Shown here: one piece after another, positions 43,273 through 52,300 of the stretch
Layout: every line of letters begins with the position of its first letter
Position numbering within the stretch: the stretch's first letter is position 1
Assembly: GCA_016712535.1 (NCBI GenBank)
Contig: JADJQW010000002.1
Coordinates: 1,302,001 to 1,366,000, forward strand
Direction: 5' to 3'
Length of the DNA stretch: 64,000 nt
Source of the DNA: Flavobacteriales bacterium
GTDB taxonomy: Bacteria > Bacteroidota > Bacteroidia > Flavobacteriales_F > PHOS-HE28
Translations under genes and position numbers: made by a program
The notes under the pieces: model-generated
Database searches by the model: none
What the model saw: the letters and a program-made list of their open reading frames with translations, nothing else
Told to the model about the DNA's origin: nothing

Positions 43273-44501
43273 CGCCTGCCGCCACGACCGGACCCTCGGC
43301 CTCCGCTTCGGCGGGGGCCGTTCCTGTTTTCACGCTTCCCGCCCTGCGGGTCGTAAGCAGGTCCGGGAGGAAGGCCGGCAGGCATGGGCATCTTCTTCAC
43401 TTCATAGCCGATCAATGCCTCGATGCGGCCGAACTCCCGCATCTCCTTCTCGTTCACGAACGTGATGGCCGTGCCTTTGCGCGCGGCGCGGGCGGTGCGG
43501 CCTACGCGGTGCACATAGTCCTCGGGGTCCTTCGGCACATCATAGTTCACCACCAGGTCGATGTCATCGATGTCGATGCCCCGGCTCACCACATCGGTGG
43601 CCACCAGGATGCGCAGCTTGCGATTGCGGAAGGCGAGCATGGTGGCCTCGCGCTCGCTCTGGTCCAGGTCGCTGTGCATGCCGCTGCAGCTGAAGCCGCG
43701 CTTCTGCAGGTGCCGGTTCAGGTTCTTCACCTCCACCTTGCGGCCGGCGAAGATCACGATGCTGGTGGCCTCGTTGGAGCGCAGGATGTTCTCCAGCACA
43801 TCGGCCTTCTTCATGTCGTACACCACGTAGGCCTGCTGGTCAACGCCTTCGGCCGGCTTGCTCAGCGCGATGGTGATTTCCACAGGGTCGTGCAGCACCT
43901 GCTTGGCCAATTCGCGGATGGCGGGGGGCATGGTCGCGCTGAACATCAGGGTCTGCCGTTCGGCAGGCAGGAACTTGATGATGCGCTTGATGTCGTCGAT
44001 GAAGCCCATGTCGAGCATGCGATCGGCCTCATCGAGCACCAGGAACTCCAGGCCTTTCACGGGCACATAGCCCAGGTTGAGGTGGCTGAGCAGCTTGCCC
44101 GGGGTGGCCACCACTACTTCCACGCCGCTGGTGAGCGCCTGCTTCTGCTGGTCGAAGGTGTTGCCATCGCTGCCGCCATAGAGCGGGATGCTCGTGATGG
44201 GCGTGTAGTAGGCGATGGCCTGCATCTGCTGATCGATCTGCAAGGCGAGCTCGCGTGTGGGCACCACCACGAGCGCGCGGATGCTGCCTTCCTCCTTCGG
44301 CCTGTAGCCGGTGATCACATCGATGAGCGGGAGCAGGAAGGCAGCGGTCTTTCCGGTGCCGGTCTGCGCGCAGGCAATGAGGTCTCGGTGGCCCAAGGCA
44401 GCAGGGATCGCTTGCTGCTGGATGGGCGTTGGAACCTTGATGTTCATGGCATCGAGGCCCTGTAACAGGTCGTCGCTGATGCCGAGAGAATGGAAATCCA
44501 T
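43269..44501 (-). CDS. DEAD-box RNA helicase (RhlE-like)
   Basis: 410 residues. Motifs in order: Q motif PTPIQQQAIPAAL, Walker A AQTGTGKT (45-52), PTRELA, ATPGKLL, DEAD in LVLDEADRMLDMGF, SAT in LMFSATMP, then domain 2 with VIFAGRKVEVKNL, ILVATDVVSRGIDIDDIDLV and YVHRVGRTARAA. The tail from about 375 is Gly/Arg-rich (PRRSGGRGSGRGGRR), suited to RNA binding. Such helicases remodel RNA in ribosome assembly or decay, often in the cold. A -7-like TATCTTCG lies 61 bases upstream. Confidence 0.95.
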   Translation of the reverse strand: MDFHSLGISDDLLQGLDAMNIKVPTPIQQQAIPAALGHRDLIACAQTGTGKTAAFLLPLIDVITGYRPKEEGSIRALVVVPTRELALQIDQQMQAIAYYTPITSIPLYGGSDGNTFDQQKQALTSGVEVVVATPGKLLSHLNLGYVPVKGLEFLVLDEADRMLDMGFIDDIKRIIKFLPAERQTLMFSATMPPAIRELAKQVLHDPVEITIALSKPAEGVDQQAYVVYDMKKADVLENILRSNEATSIVIFAGRKVEVKNLNRHLQKRGFSCSGMHSDLDQSEREATMLAFRNRKLRILVATDVVSRGIDIDDIDLVVNYDVPKDPEDYVHRVGRTARAARKGTAITFVNEKEMREFGRIEALIGYEVKKMPMPAGLPPGPAYDPQGGKRENRNGPRRSGGRGSGRGGRR

Positions 44502-44561
44502 GTTTAGAGGAAGGCTGCGCAGGAATCGGTTCGCGCGCGTGCGCTCTGCTTTGAGCGGGGC

Positions 44562-44569
44562 CGAAGATA
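44562..44569 (-). promoter_or_regulatory. Putative -7 promoter element (TATCTTCG) of the helicase gene
   Basis: Minus-strand TATCTTCG, one mismatch from TAnnTTTG, 61 bases before the ATG at 44501. It gives a leader of about 50 bases. Confidence 0.4.
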
Positions 44570-44588
44570 GTCGGCCATGTTCGGGCGC

Positions 44589-46493
44589 TCAGGATGCCTT
44601 GCGGAGGGCGAGGCTATCCGGCGCCAGATCCAGGCAGAAGGTGGTCTGCAGCCCTGGTGTGCAGGTGATGGAGCCGTTCAGCTGCCCTGCAAGCGCGCTC
44701 AGGAGCTCCATGCCGAAGCTTCCCTCCCGCAGTGAACCCGCTGCCATGGCACTGTCGTCGCAATACCGAAGGCTGAGGGCCGCGCCTTCCGCGCGCGCCA
44801 CCATGCGGATGGAGCCGATGGCGTCCGGAGCGATGGCGTGCTTTAGGCTATTGGTGAGCAGCTCGTTCACCATGAGGCTGATCGGCAGCATCTCGGAAGC
44901 ACTCAATTCAATGGCCTGCGCGTCGATGGACACTGATACGCGGTCGTGCCGGCCATGGGCCACCAGGACATTGCGGGCCAGGTCATGGAGCTGTTCGCGC
45001 AAAGGCAGTGCGCTATCGTCTCCGAGGCGGTAGATGGATTGATGCACGAGGGCCATGGCGCGCAACCGCCCGCTGGCTTCGCGCAGCAAGCGCTCAGCCG
45101 CAGGGTCGCTCAAGGCACCGCACTGCATCTGCAGCAGTGAGTCGATGGCCTGCAGGTTGTTCTTCAGGCGGTGGTGCATCTCACCCAATGCGATGCCGTT
45201 CCGCTCTTCGCGCATCAGGGTGTCGGCCAGGCGCATGTTCTGGCGCTGCAGCTCGAGGCTGCGGGCGTGGATCTCCTCCTTCTGCCTCTCGATCACAGCG
45301 CTCTTCAGCTTGCTCCTCTTGGCGGATCGCTGATGGCGGCGGGCCAGCACAAGAAGCGCCGCGCTGAGAACGGCCAATCCCGCAAGGGCAGCGATCAGCG
45401 CCCGGTTGTTGGCGAGTTGATCGGTCAATTGGGCTTCGGAACGAGCTGCGCGTTCGGCTAGTTCGTCTCGGTCCTGCTCATGGGCATCCTGTTCATGCGC
45501 CATGAGGATGCCGGCCAATGCCAGCTGCCGTCCGGCGCGCTGCGCGGAATCGCTCTCTTGAGCGATGCGCACCATCAGGTCATGGGCACTCTTCCAATCC
45601 TTGGCCGCTGCAGCAAGGCTGTACCGGGCTCGTTTCAGTTGAAGGCTGGTGCTCCCAGCAGGCAATTCGCCCGTGAGCTCCTCGGCTTCGCGAAGATGCG
45701 CTTCACCATCCGCGATGCGCCCGGCTTGCGCCGCCCAAGCCACCATGTCCATGGCCAGGTCGAAGCGGTCCTGCGGAGTCCCATCAGTACCGATGGAGCG
45801 TTGTGCCGAGACCAAGTGCGGAAGGGCATCGCTGAACCTGTTCTGAGCCAACAGCGCGCGTGCCACCAGGCAGCGCAGGCGGGCCTGTTCAATGGCGGGC
45901 AGCGCGGCCGTGTTGGCCAGGGACCGTTCGGTGCTGCGCAAGAGCTCGTCGTGCCTCCCCGCCCTGAGCAAGGTTTCCATCAGGAATCGCTCGGCTCTGG
46001 CAATCGCTGAAGCATCGCGCATGGGAAGGGTGATGGCCAAGGCCTGACGCGCATGCTCCACGGCCTGCTCCGAACGGTCGGCGGCACGGTAGCACTGAGA
46101 TAGCTCCTGCAGATCGTTGCTCAACAAGGCAGCATCGCCGAGCGCCCGTGCGATATCCACCGAGCGGAGCGTGGAGTTCAGGTGCTCGGGAACCATGCCG
46201 AGCCGCAGCTGTGCGATGCGCTGCGCGGCCAGCGCCTGGTGGAGCAAGAGCTGATCGCCATCCATCTCTGCCATGCGCACGGCATTGAGGGCGTGCGCCA
46301 GTGCAGTTTGGGGATCATGCGCCAATACGCGGCCCGAAAGCTGGCAAAGCGCTCTGGCGCGCTCTGCGGCCGTGGCATCCGCATCGAGCACGAACCGCAG
46401 GCTGTCCCCAGTATCTGAGGCGTGCGCCGCGGAACCGGCTCCGGTGAGGAGCACGAGCACAAGTACCGCAGCGGCTATGGGTCGATTGGGCAT
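44589..46493 (-). CDS. TPR sensor histidine kinase, HisKA_2 type
   Basis: 634 residues. A signal peptide (AAVLVLVLLTGAGSAAHA) leads to an extracytoplasmic region of helical TPR-like repeats to about 340 (ALGDAALLSNDLQELSQCYR, RSEQAVEHARQALAI). One membrane helix (ALIAALAGLAVLSAALLVLA, about 365-385) is followed by a coiled linker. The dimerisation box is LGEMHHRLKNNLQAIDSLLQ (HisKA_2, phospho-acceptor His), with the ATPase N-box SLMVNELLTNSLKHAI and a late GSFGMELLSALAGQL. No response regulator gene is adjacent, so the output partner is unknown. It is divergent from cutC. Confidence 0.9.
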   Translation of the reverse strand: MPNRPIAAAVLVLVLLTGAGSAAHASDTGDSLRFVLDADATAAERARALCQLSGRVLAHDPQTALAHALNAVRMAEMDGDQLLLHQALAAQRIAQLRLGMVPEHLNSTLRSVDIARALGDAALLSNDLQELSQCYRAADRSEQAVEHARQALAITLPMRDASAIARAERFLMETLLRAGRHDELLRSTERSLANTAALPAIEQARLRCLVARALLAQNRFSDALPHLVSAQRSIGTDGTPQDRFDLAMDMVAWAAQAGRIADGEAHLREAEELTGELPAGSTSLQLKRARYSLAAAAKDWKSAHDLMVRIAQESDSAQRAGRQLALAGILMAHEQDAHEQDRDELAERAARSEAQLTDQLANNRALIAALAGLAVLSAALLVLARRHQRSAKRSKLKSAVIERQKEEIHARSLELQRQNMRLADTLMREERNGIALGEMHHRLKNNLQAIDSLLQMQCGALSDPAAERLLREASGRLRAMALVHQSIYRLGDDSALPLREQLHDLARNVLVAHGRHDRVSVSIDAQAIELSASEMLPISLMVNELLTNSLKHAIAPDAIGSIRMVARAEGAALSLRYCDDSAMAAGSLREGSFGMELLSALAGQLNGSITCTPGLQTTFCLDLAPDSLALRKAS

Positions 46494-46540
46494 GGCGCCT
46501 TGCTACGTTGCATTCAGCACCTTGTTGCATCGGCGGCGCT

Positions 46541-46548
46541 TATGTTCG
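46541..46548 (+). promoter_or_regulatory. Putative -7 promoter element (TATGTTCG) just before cutC
   Basis: TATGTTCG, one mismatch from TAnnTTTG, ends four bases before the cutC ATG at 46553. TTG at 46522-46524 lies 16 bases upstream of it. If used, the transcript would start at or beside the start codon (leaderless or nearly so). Confidence 0.3.
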
Positions 46549-46552
46549 CTGC

Positions 46553-47290
46553 ATGCGGGTGGCTGTGGAGGTGTGCGTGGCCTCGTTCGCGGAAGCGGTT
46601 GCTGCGGCCTCCGCTGGTGCGGATACCGTGGAGGTATGCACCTGGTTGGCCTGCGGGGGCGTTACGCCCAGCAATGGCCTTGTGGATGCGATCCGCGGCG
46701 CTGTTAAGATTCCCGTGCGTGTGCTGGTGCGTCCTGCGCCCGGCGGCTTCGTGTACAAAGGCGCAGAGGCGCACGCCATCCTGGTCGATGCTGAGGTCTT
46801 CGGCGGCGGGGCCATGGGCATCGTAACCGGCGGGTTGACGGAGGCAGGTGCTCCGGACGTGGCTCTCCTCCGCGAGGTGATGCGATTGGCACCGGAGAGC
46901 GAGATCACTTTCCATCGTGCCATCGATCATGCAGCAGACATGCTGCGGTCCGTGGATGATTGCACCGAGCTCGGCCTGCATCGCATCCTCACTTCTGGCG
47001 GTGAGACGCTGGCCATGGATGGCGCTTCGCCTTTGAAAGCGATGGTTGAGCGCGCAGGTGATCGGCTCACGATCGCTGCAGCGGGCGGCATCAATCCGCG
47101 GAATGTGGTGGAGCTGGTGGGGCGGACAGGCGTGCGCGAAGTGCATTTCGCGGCGCAGAAGCCGAAGTCCTCTGGTTCGCACGGTGCTTCCATGAGTTCA
47201 ACCAACGTGGGCGTCAGCTTCGAGACGGAACCTGACGTGGCCAAGATCGAAGGGGTGCTGAATGCATTGGTGAAAGCGGGGCTCAGATGA
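46553..47290 (+). CDS. cutC: CutC family protein (copper homeostasis annotation)
   Basis: 245 residues from ATG at 46553. A TIM-barrel family: VAVEVCVASFAEAVAAASAG, CGGVTPSNGLVDAIRGAVKI, VRVLVRPAPGGFVYKGAEAH, ITFHRAIDHAADMLRSVDDC, RILTSGGETLAMDGASPLKA and IAAAGGINPRNVVELVGRTG are the CutC blocks. The copper role came from E. coli genetics and is doubtful; a sugar-related enzymatic role has been suggested by context in Bacteroidota. The stop overlaps the beta-mannosidase ATG (ATGA), so the two proteins are made together. Confidence 0.92.
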   Translation: MRVAVEVCVASFAEAVAAASAGADTVEVCTWLACGGVTPSNGLVDAIRGAVKIPVRVLVRPAPGGFVYKGAEAHAILVDAEVFGGGAMGIVTGGLTEAGAPDVALLREVMRLAPESEITFHRAIDHAADMLRSVDDCTELGLHRILTSGGETLAMDGASPLKAMVERAGDRLTIAAAGGINPRNVVELVGRTGVREVHFAAQKPKSSGSHGASMSSTNVGVSFETEPDVAKIEGVLNALVKAGLR

Positions 47291-49263
47291 GGCGTTGGTT
47301 GGGGGTTGCAGGTTGGGTCGGGTTGAGGGTTGCTGCTCTCGGACAGGAGGTCCATATCCCGCTTAACGAAGAATGGAGCTTCACGCAGGCGGGCAAAGAG
47401 GATTGGCGCAGCGCCGAAGTCCCTGGCGTAGTGCAGACCGATCTGCTGCGGCACGGGCTGATCCCCGACTACATGCAGGGCAGCAACATCGACAGTGTGC
47501 AATGGATCGAGAACGAGGACTGGATCTACCGGCGCACGCTCTTCGTAGCCGATACGCTGTTACGGCACCAGCACCTCGATCTCGTCTTCAAGGGCCTCGA
47601 CACCTTCGCGGAGGTCTACCTCAACGACTCGCTCATCGGCAAGGCCGACAACATGTTCCGCACCTGGGAGTGGCCCATCAAGCCCTTGCTGCGCCTGGGT
47701 GAGAATAAGCTGAAGGTCATCGTCCGCAGCCCGATCAAGGAAGGCGCGAAGCTGCGTGACTCCTACGGTATCCAACTGCCGCACGACAGCGATCCCAGCG
47801 GTGTCAGCCCCTACATCCGTAAGGCAGCCTACCAGTTCGGCTGGGACTTCTGCCCGCGCCTGGTGACGAGCGGAATCTGGAAGGGCGTGGAGCTCAGGGG
47901 GTGGAGCGATGACCGCATCCTACGTGCTGGAGCCTTCCTGAACACGGGAACGGAATCCCTCATGGCGAGCTGCCTGATCGAGACCACGGCGCTTTCGGAC
48001 TCCGTCACCATGCTCATCGTGCGGCTGGGTGACAAGCACCAGCTATCGATGCGACCGCCGCACCGCTCGGCCAACGTCGTCAGATTCCTCTTGGACAGCG
48101 CTGACCTCTGGCAGCCGGGTCGAATGGGACGCGCTGCGACGCTCCCAATGGAAGTGCAGCTCCTCCAGGGTTCGCGCTTATTGAGCAAGTGGTCTCAGGA
48201 GTTTGGCCTACGTACGGTGGCGCTGGCGCAGGAAACCGACTCGGCGGGCAAGTCCTTTCAGTTCATCGTGAACGGCGTTCCCGTTCTCATCAAAGGCTGC
48301 AACGTGGTTCCGCCTAGTATGCTGCCCGGGCCGAGCGCGAACGATGCCTGGCTTCATCTCGTCCGCAGCATGAAGGGCGCAGGGATGAACATGGCGCGCA
48401 TCTGGGCCGGCGGCGTGTATCCGCCGGAAGAGTTCCTGCATGCGTGCGATACCGCGGGCATCATGATCTGGCAGGACTTCATGCTCGGCAGCCTTGCTCC
48501 GTTCGACATCCGCTCGTTCGAGAGGAACGTAGGGGAGGAAGTGAAGGAACAGTACCGCCGGCTCTCCGTGCATCCTTCGTTGGCGCTCTTCTGCGGCAAC
48601 AACGAATTGGCGGTGGCATGGCGGAACTGGGGCTGGCAGGATCGCTATGGCATCCACGGCGCGGATTCCGTGAAGGTGGAGTCCGTGAATGATCACTTCT
48701 TCAACAAGACGCTCGCGAAGTGGGTGGAAGAGATGGGCAGCCTCGATTACCTGCCCTCATCACCGGTGAGCAACTGGGGCAACGTCAAGGGCCTCACCGA
48801 AGGCGACCTCCACTACTGGGGCGTCTGGCACGGCGACAGCACCTTCTCTTCCTTCAAGAACAACGTGGGCCGCTTCGTGAGCGAGTGGGGCTTCCAGAGC
48901 TATCCCGATAGTGCGCTGCTGGCCAAGTACAACCCTGCGGACAGCCTGTACCTCGGTTCCTCCACGGTGAAGCGCATGCAGCGCAGCTACAAGACCGACC
49001 GGCCCATCTGGGAGGCGATCGACAATGAGATAGGGGATAGGCCCGAGACTTTCGGCGAGTTCGTGCAGGCCAGCCAATGGGTTCAGGCCAAGGCATATCA
49101 AATGGCCATTGATGCGCACCTGGATGCCCGTCCGCATTGCATGGGCACCTTGCTCTGGCAGCTCAACGACTGCTGGCCCGGCCCTAGCTGGAGCATCATC
49201 GATTACGAAGGCAACCCGAAGCCTGCCTTTGAGGCGGTGAAGAAGGCGTACGCAAGACCCTGA
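47287..49263 (+). CDS. GH2 beta-mannosidase-like glycoside hydrolase
   Basis: 658 residues with a probable signal peptide (WLGVAGWVGLRVAALGQ), so periplasmic or exported. The N-terminal sugar-binding jelly roll has WSFTQAGKEDWRSAEVPGVV and LDLVFKGLDTFAEVYLNDSL. The catalytic TIM barrel has GMNMARIWAGGVYPPEEF, the acid/base Glu in ALFCGNNELAVAW and the nucleophile Glu in RFVSEWGFQSYP, then MGTLLWQLNDCWPGPSWSII. All are GH2 beta-mannosidase marks (cutting terminal beta-mannose, as in N-glycan cores or mannans). It stops after the barrel and lacks the C-terminal beta domains of longer members. Coupled to cutC. Confidence 0.92.
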   Translation: MRRWLGVAGWVGLRVAALGQEVHIPLNEEWSFTQAGKEDWRSAEVPGVVQTDLLRHGLIPDYMQGSNIDSVQWIENEDWIYRRTLFVADTLLRHQHLDLVFKGLDTFAEVYLNDSLIGKADNMFRTWEWPIKPLLRLGENKLKVIVRSPIKEGAKLRDSYGIQLPHDSDPSGVSPYIRKAAYQFGWDFCPRLVTSGIWKGVELRGWSDDRILRAGAFLNTGTESLMASCLIETTALSDSVTMLIVRLGDKHQLSMRPPHRSANVVRFLLDSADLWQPGRMGRAATLPMEVQLLQGSRLLSKWSQEFGLRTVALAQETDSAGKSFQFIVNGVPVLIKGCNVVPPSMLPGPSANDAWLHLVRSMKGAGMNMARIWAGGVYPPEEFLHACDTAGIMIWQDFMLGSLAPFDIRSFERNVGEEVKEQYRRLSVHPSLALFCGNNELAVAWRNWGWQDRYGIHGADSVKVESVNDHFFNKTLAKWVEEMGSLDYLPSSPVSNWGNVKGLTEGDLHYWGVWHGDSTFSSFKNNVGRFVSEWGFQSYPDSALLAKYNPADSLYLGSSTVKRMQRSYKTDRPIWEAIDNEIGDRPETFGEFVQASQWVQAKAYQMAIDAHLDARPHCMGTLLWQLNDCWPGPSWSIIDYEGNPKPAFEAVKKAYARP

Positions 49264-49314
49264 GGACTAGCGGCAAGGCACGTACGAATGAGCCTTCCAA
49301 CAAGCGTTGTTGAC

Positions 49315-49358
49315 AGGTAGTTCGAACGCGCTGAGATGGCAGGTTCAAAAAACTACCT
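49315..49358 (+). promoter_or_regulatory. Leader inverted repeat before the CUB/Ig T9SS gene
   Basis: AGGTAGTT (49315-49322) pairs exactly with AACTACCT (49351-49358). Inside, GAAC (49324-49327) pairs with GTTC across a small asymmetric internal loop (C versus AAAA), leaving a loop of about 15 bases. It lies 35 bases upstream of the ATG at 49393 and could be a leader RNA hairpin or an operator. The rest of the 129-base gap shows no clear TAnnTTTG. Confidence 0.5.
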
Positions 49359-49392
49359 TCGACGCCAACTCAACGGACCTAAAACCAAGACC

Positions 49393-52300
49393 ATGTCTCG
49401 ACTTGGACGCCTGCTCAGCGTTTTGCTGGGCTCATCGCTGATAGCTTCGGCACCAGCCCTTGCTCAAGGGAATTGCCAGAACGAAACCCTGTTCCCCAGC
49501 GGGGCCATCACCCCGGATGCTGGTGGCGCGGTCACCAGCATCTCAACTTGCAGCTACGAGTCGGAGTACTCGCAGGTCACTGGCATCCAGAGCGGCGCCA
49601 CCTACCGCTTCCGCTTGGAGTCCGGTGGCTACATCACCGTTCGTGAAGGCGCTCCCGGAGGGCCTGTGGTGGCGCAGGGTTTTGCCATCGTGGATTTCAC
49701 CGCCACCAGCACGGCAGACCTCTACCCGCACTGGACGGTGGATGATGCCTGCACACAAGAGTCAGGCACCTGCATCGAAACCAGCGTGCAGTTCTTCGGG
49801 AATTGTTCGCCTGTCCTGGCCTTTGCCACGGTGGTGGAGGATTGCGCTGGCGGCTTCTTCATGATCAACGTGGATGTCATCTCCACCGGCGATGGCGCCA
49901 CGGTGACCATCACCTACGATGTATTCGGTTCGGTGCTTAGCCTGCCTGGCGTGGGCACCGGCATCACGGAACTGGGTCCTTTCTTCCCGGGCGAAGAGGT
50001 GGCCGTCCTGGTTGAGCATGAGACCAATCCGGACTGCAGCCAGGACCTCGGCCTGATCGTGGAGACTGGCGAGTGCCCGGTGTACATCTTCTGCGGCGAG
50101 GCAGCGCAATCCTTCGGCTACTGCTACAACAACGATGAGACGAAGGTGTGGAACTACACTTCACTCGGGGGCTCGGGCTCACTGATCCTCGATTTCATCA
50201 GCGGCAACATCGAAGCGAGCTTCAACGACCTGCTCACCATCTATGACGGAACGGACAACACCGCCCCGATCCTCTTCCAGCACACCGCTCAGGGCGACTT
50301 CGACCTGAGCGATGTGTTCGTGGCCAGTTCCAGCGGTTCACTTCACATGGAATTGATCACCAGCCCATTCAACTCTTGCGCTGATGGCCTTTACCAGAAT
50401 TGGAACTGGCAGGTGCAATGCCTCAATTGCCAGCTGCCTCAGGCCACGGCCGTCAATGTCGATGACTGCGTGAACAACCAGTTCAGCGTGGACGTGGATG
50501 TGCTCAGCACAGGTGATGGCAGCTCCGTGACCATCGTCTACGCCGTGAATGGCGGCACGCCCGTGACCATGACCGGGATCGCGGCCGGCATCACCACGCT
50601 CGGGCCCTTCACCATCAACGACCTCGTCTCGGTCTTCGTGCAGCATGAAAGCGATTCCGATTGCAACATCGAGCTGGGCGTGATCACCGATGGCGGCGAT
50701 TGCCCGAACCTGATCCCCTGTGGATCCCCGGCGCTGGTTGAGACCTATTGCTACGAGCCGAGCGACTTCCAGACCTGGGAGTACCAGAGCATCGGCACGG
50801 GCACCTTGCGGCTGCGGTTCATCCGAGGCACTATTGAGAGCAACACCTTCGACGACCTGCGGATCTATGATGGCCCTGATGCCACAGGCACACTGGTCTT
50901 CGAGCACACGAATACGCAGGCGTACAACCTCGGCCCGGTGGGCAGCGCCATCAACAATGCGCTCACGACTTATTACGGGGTCGAGATCTACAGCACCACC
51001 GGCCAGATCTTCATGGAGATGAGCTCGGATGGCTCGGTGCAATGCGGTGGGCCATTCCCCACCACCACCTACGACGCCTGGGAGTGGGAGGTGGTCTGCC
51101 TCGATTGCGAGATCCCGCAAGGCACGGTGACCGTGGTTGACGATTGCGCCAACGACCAGTTCAGCCTGGATGTGGACGTGACCAGCACGGGTGATGCCAC
51201 CACTGCTTCGGTGATCTACACGGTTGATGGCGGTGCGCCCACCACGCAGACCGGCCTCCCGCTCGGCGTCACCACCATCGGGCCCTTCAACTTCGGGGAG
51301 ATCGTGAATGTGACCCTCGCCCACGAGAGCAACAGCCTCTGTGATATCTCCAAGGGCAACTTCACCGACACCGGCACCTGCCCCGAGCTGATCACCTGCG
51401 GCACGCCGATCACCGTGAGCTATTGCTACGCGAACAACAACGATGTGCGCTATTACTACCAGGGCACCGGCACCTTCCCGCTCGGCATCCTCTTCACGGC
51501 GGGCACCGTCTTCGTCGGTGACCTGGTCGAGGTATACGATGGTGGCGACATCAACGCACCGCTCATCTACTCTGGTAACGGCAACGCCACGGACATCACG
51601 GGCCTCTTCTTCTTCACCACCAACCCCCAGCATCGCATGACGGTGCGGATCCTGGCCAACGGCTTCACCGATTGCGCCACGAGCGCGGTGCAGAACCCTG
51701 TGCAGTTCTCGGTGGACTGCCTCGATTGCGTGCCGCCTACGGCCACCTTCGGCATCGTGCAGGATTGCTCCAACTTCCAGTACTCGGTCTCGGTGAACAT
51801 CAGCAGCCTGGGCAGCGCCAGCAGCATGCAGATCACCAACACCGGTGGCGCGGATGAGGTTACCGCGAATGCGGCCGGCACCTACACGGTAGGGCCTTTC
51901 ACCAGCGGTACCCCTGTATCGGTGACCATCGTGAATGCAGCCAATGGCCTCTGCAGCATCTCTTCCGGCAGCTTGGTGAACCCGCTCTGCCCCACCTTCC
52001 TCTGCGGATCATCGCCGCTCACAGAGACCTACTGCTACGTGAACAGCGACAACCGTGCTTGGGCTTGGGAAGCGCCTACTCCAGGCGCCACGATCAACCT
52101 CGCATTCGTTCGCGGCACGGTGGAGAGCAACACGTGGGATGACCTGACCATCTACGATGGTCCCGATGCCAGCAGCCCGATCCTCTTCAGTCACGGAGCG
52201 GGCACCACGAACCTGGGCCCAGCGGGCAGTGCGATCCTGGGCGCGGCCTTCACCTACGAGACGGTGAACGTGACCAGCACCGGACAGAACCTCTACATGA

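Noticed and set aside
50338..51633. 431-codon minus-strand open frame opposite the CUB/Ig gene
   Set aside because: Repetitive because the plus-strand gene is repetitive; no start context and no motifs.
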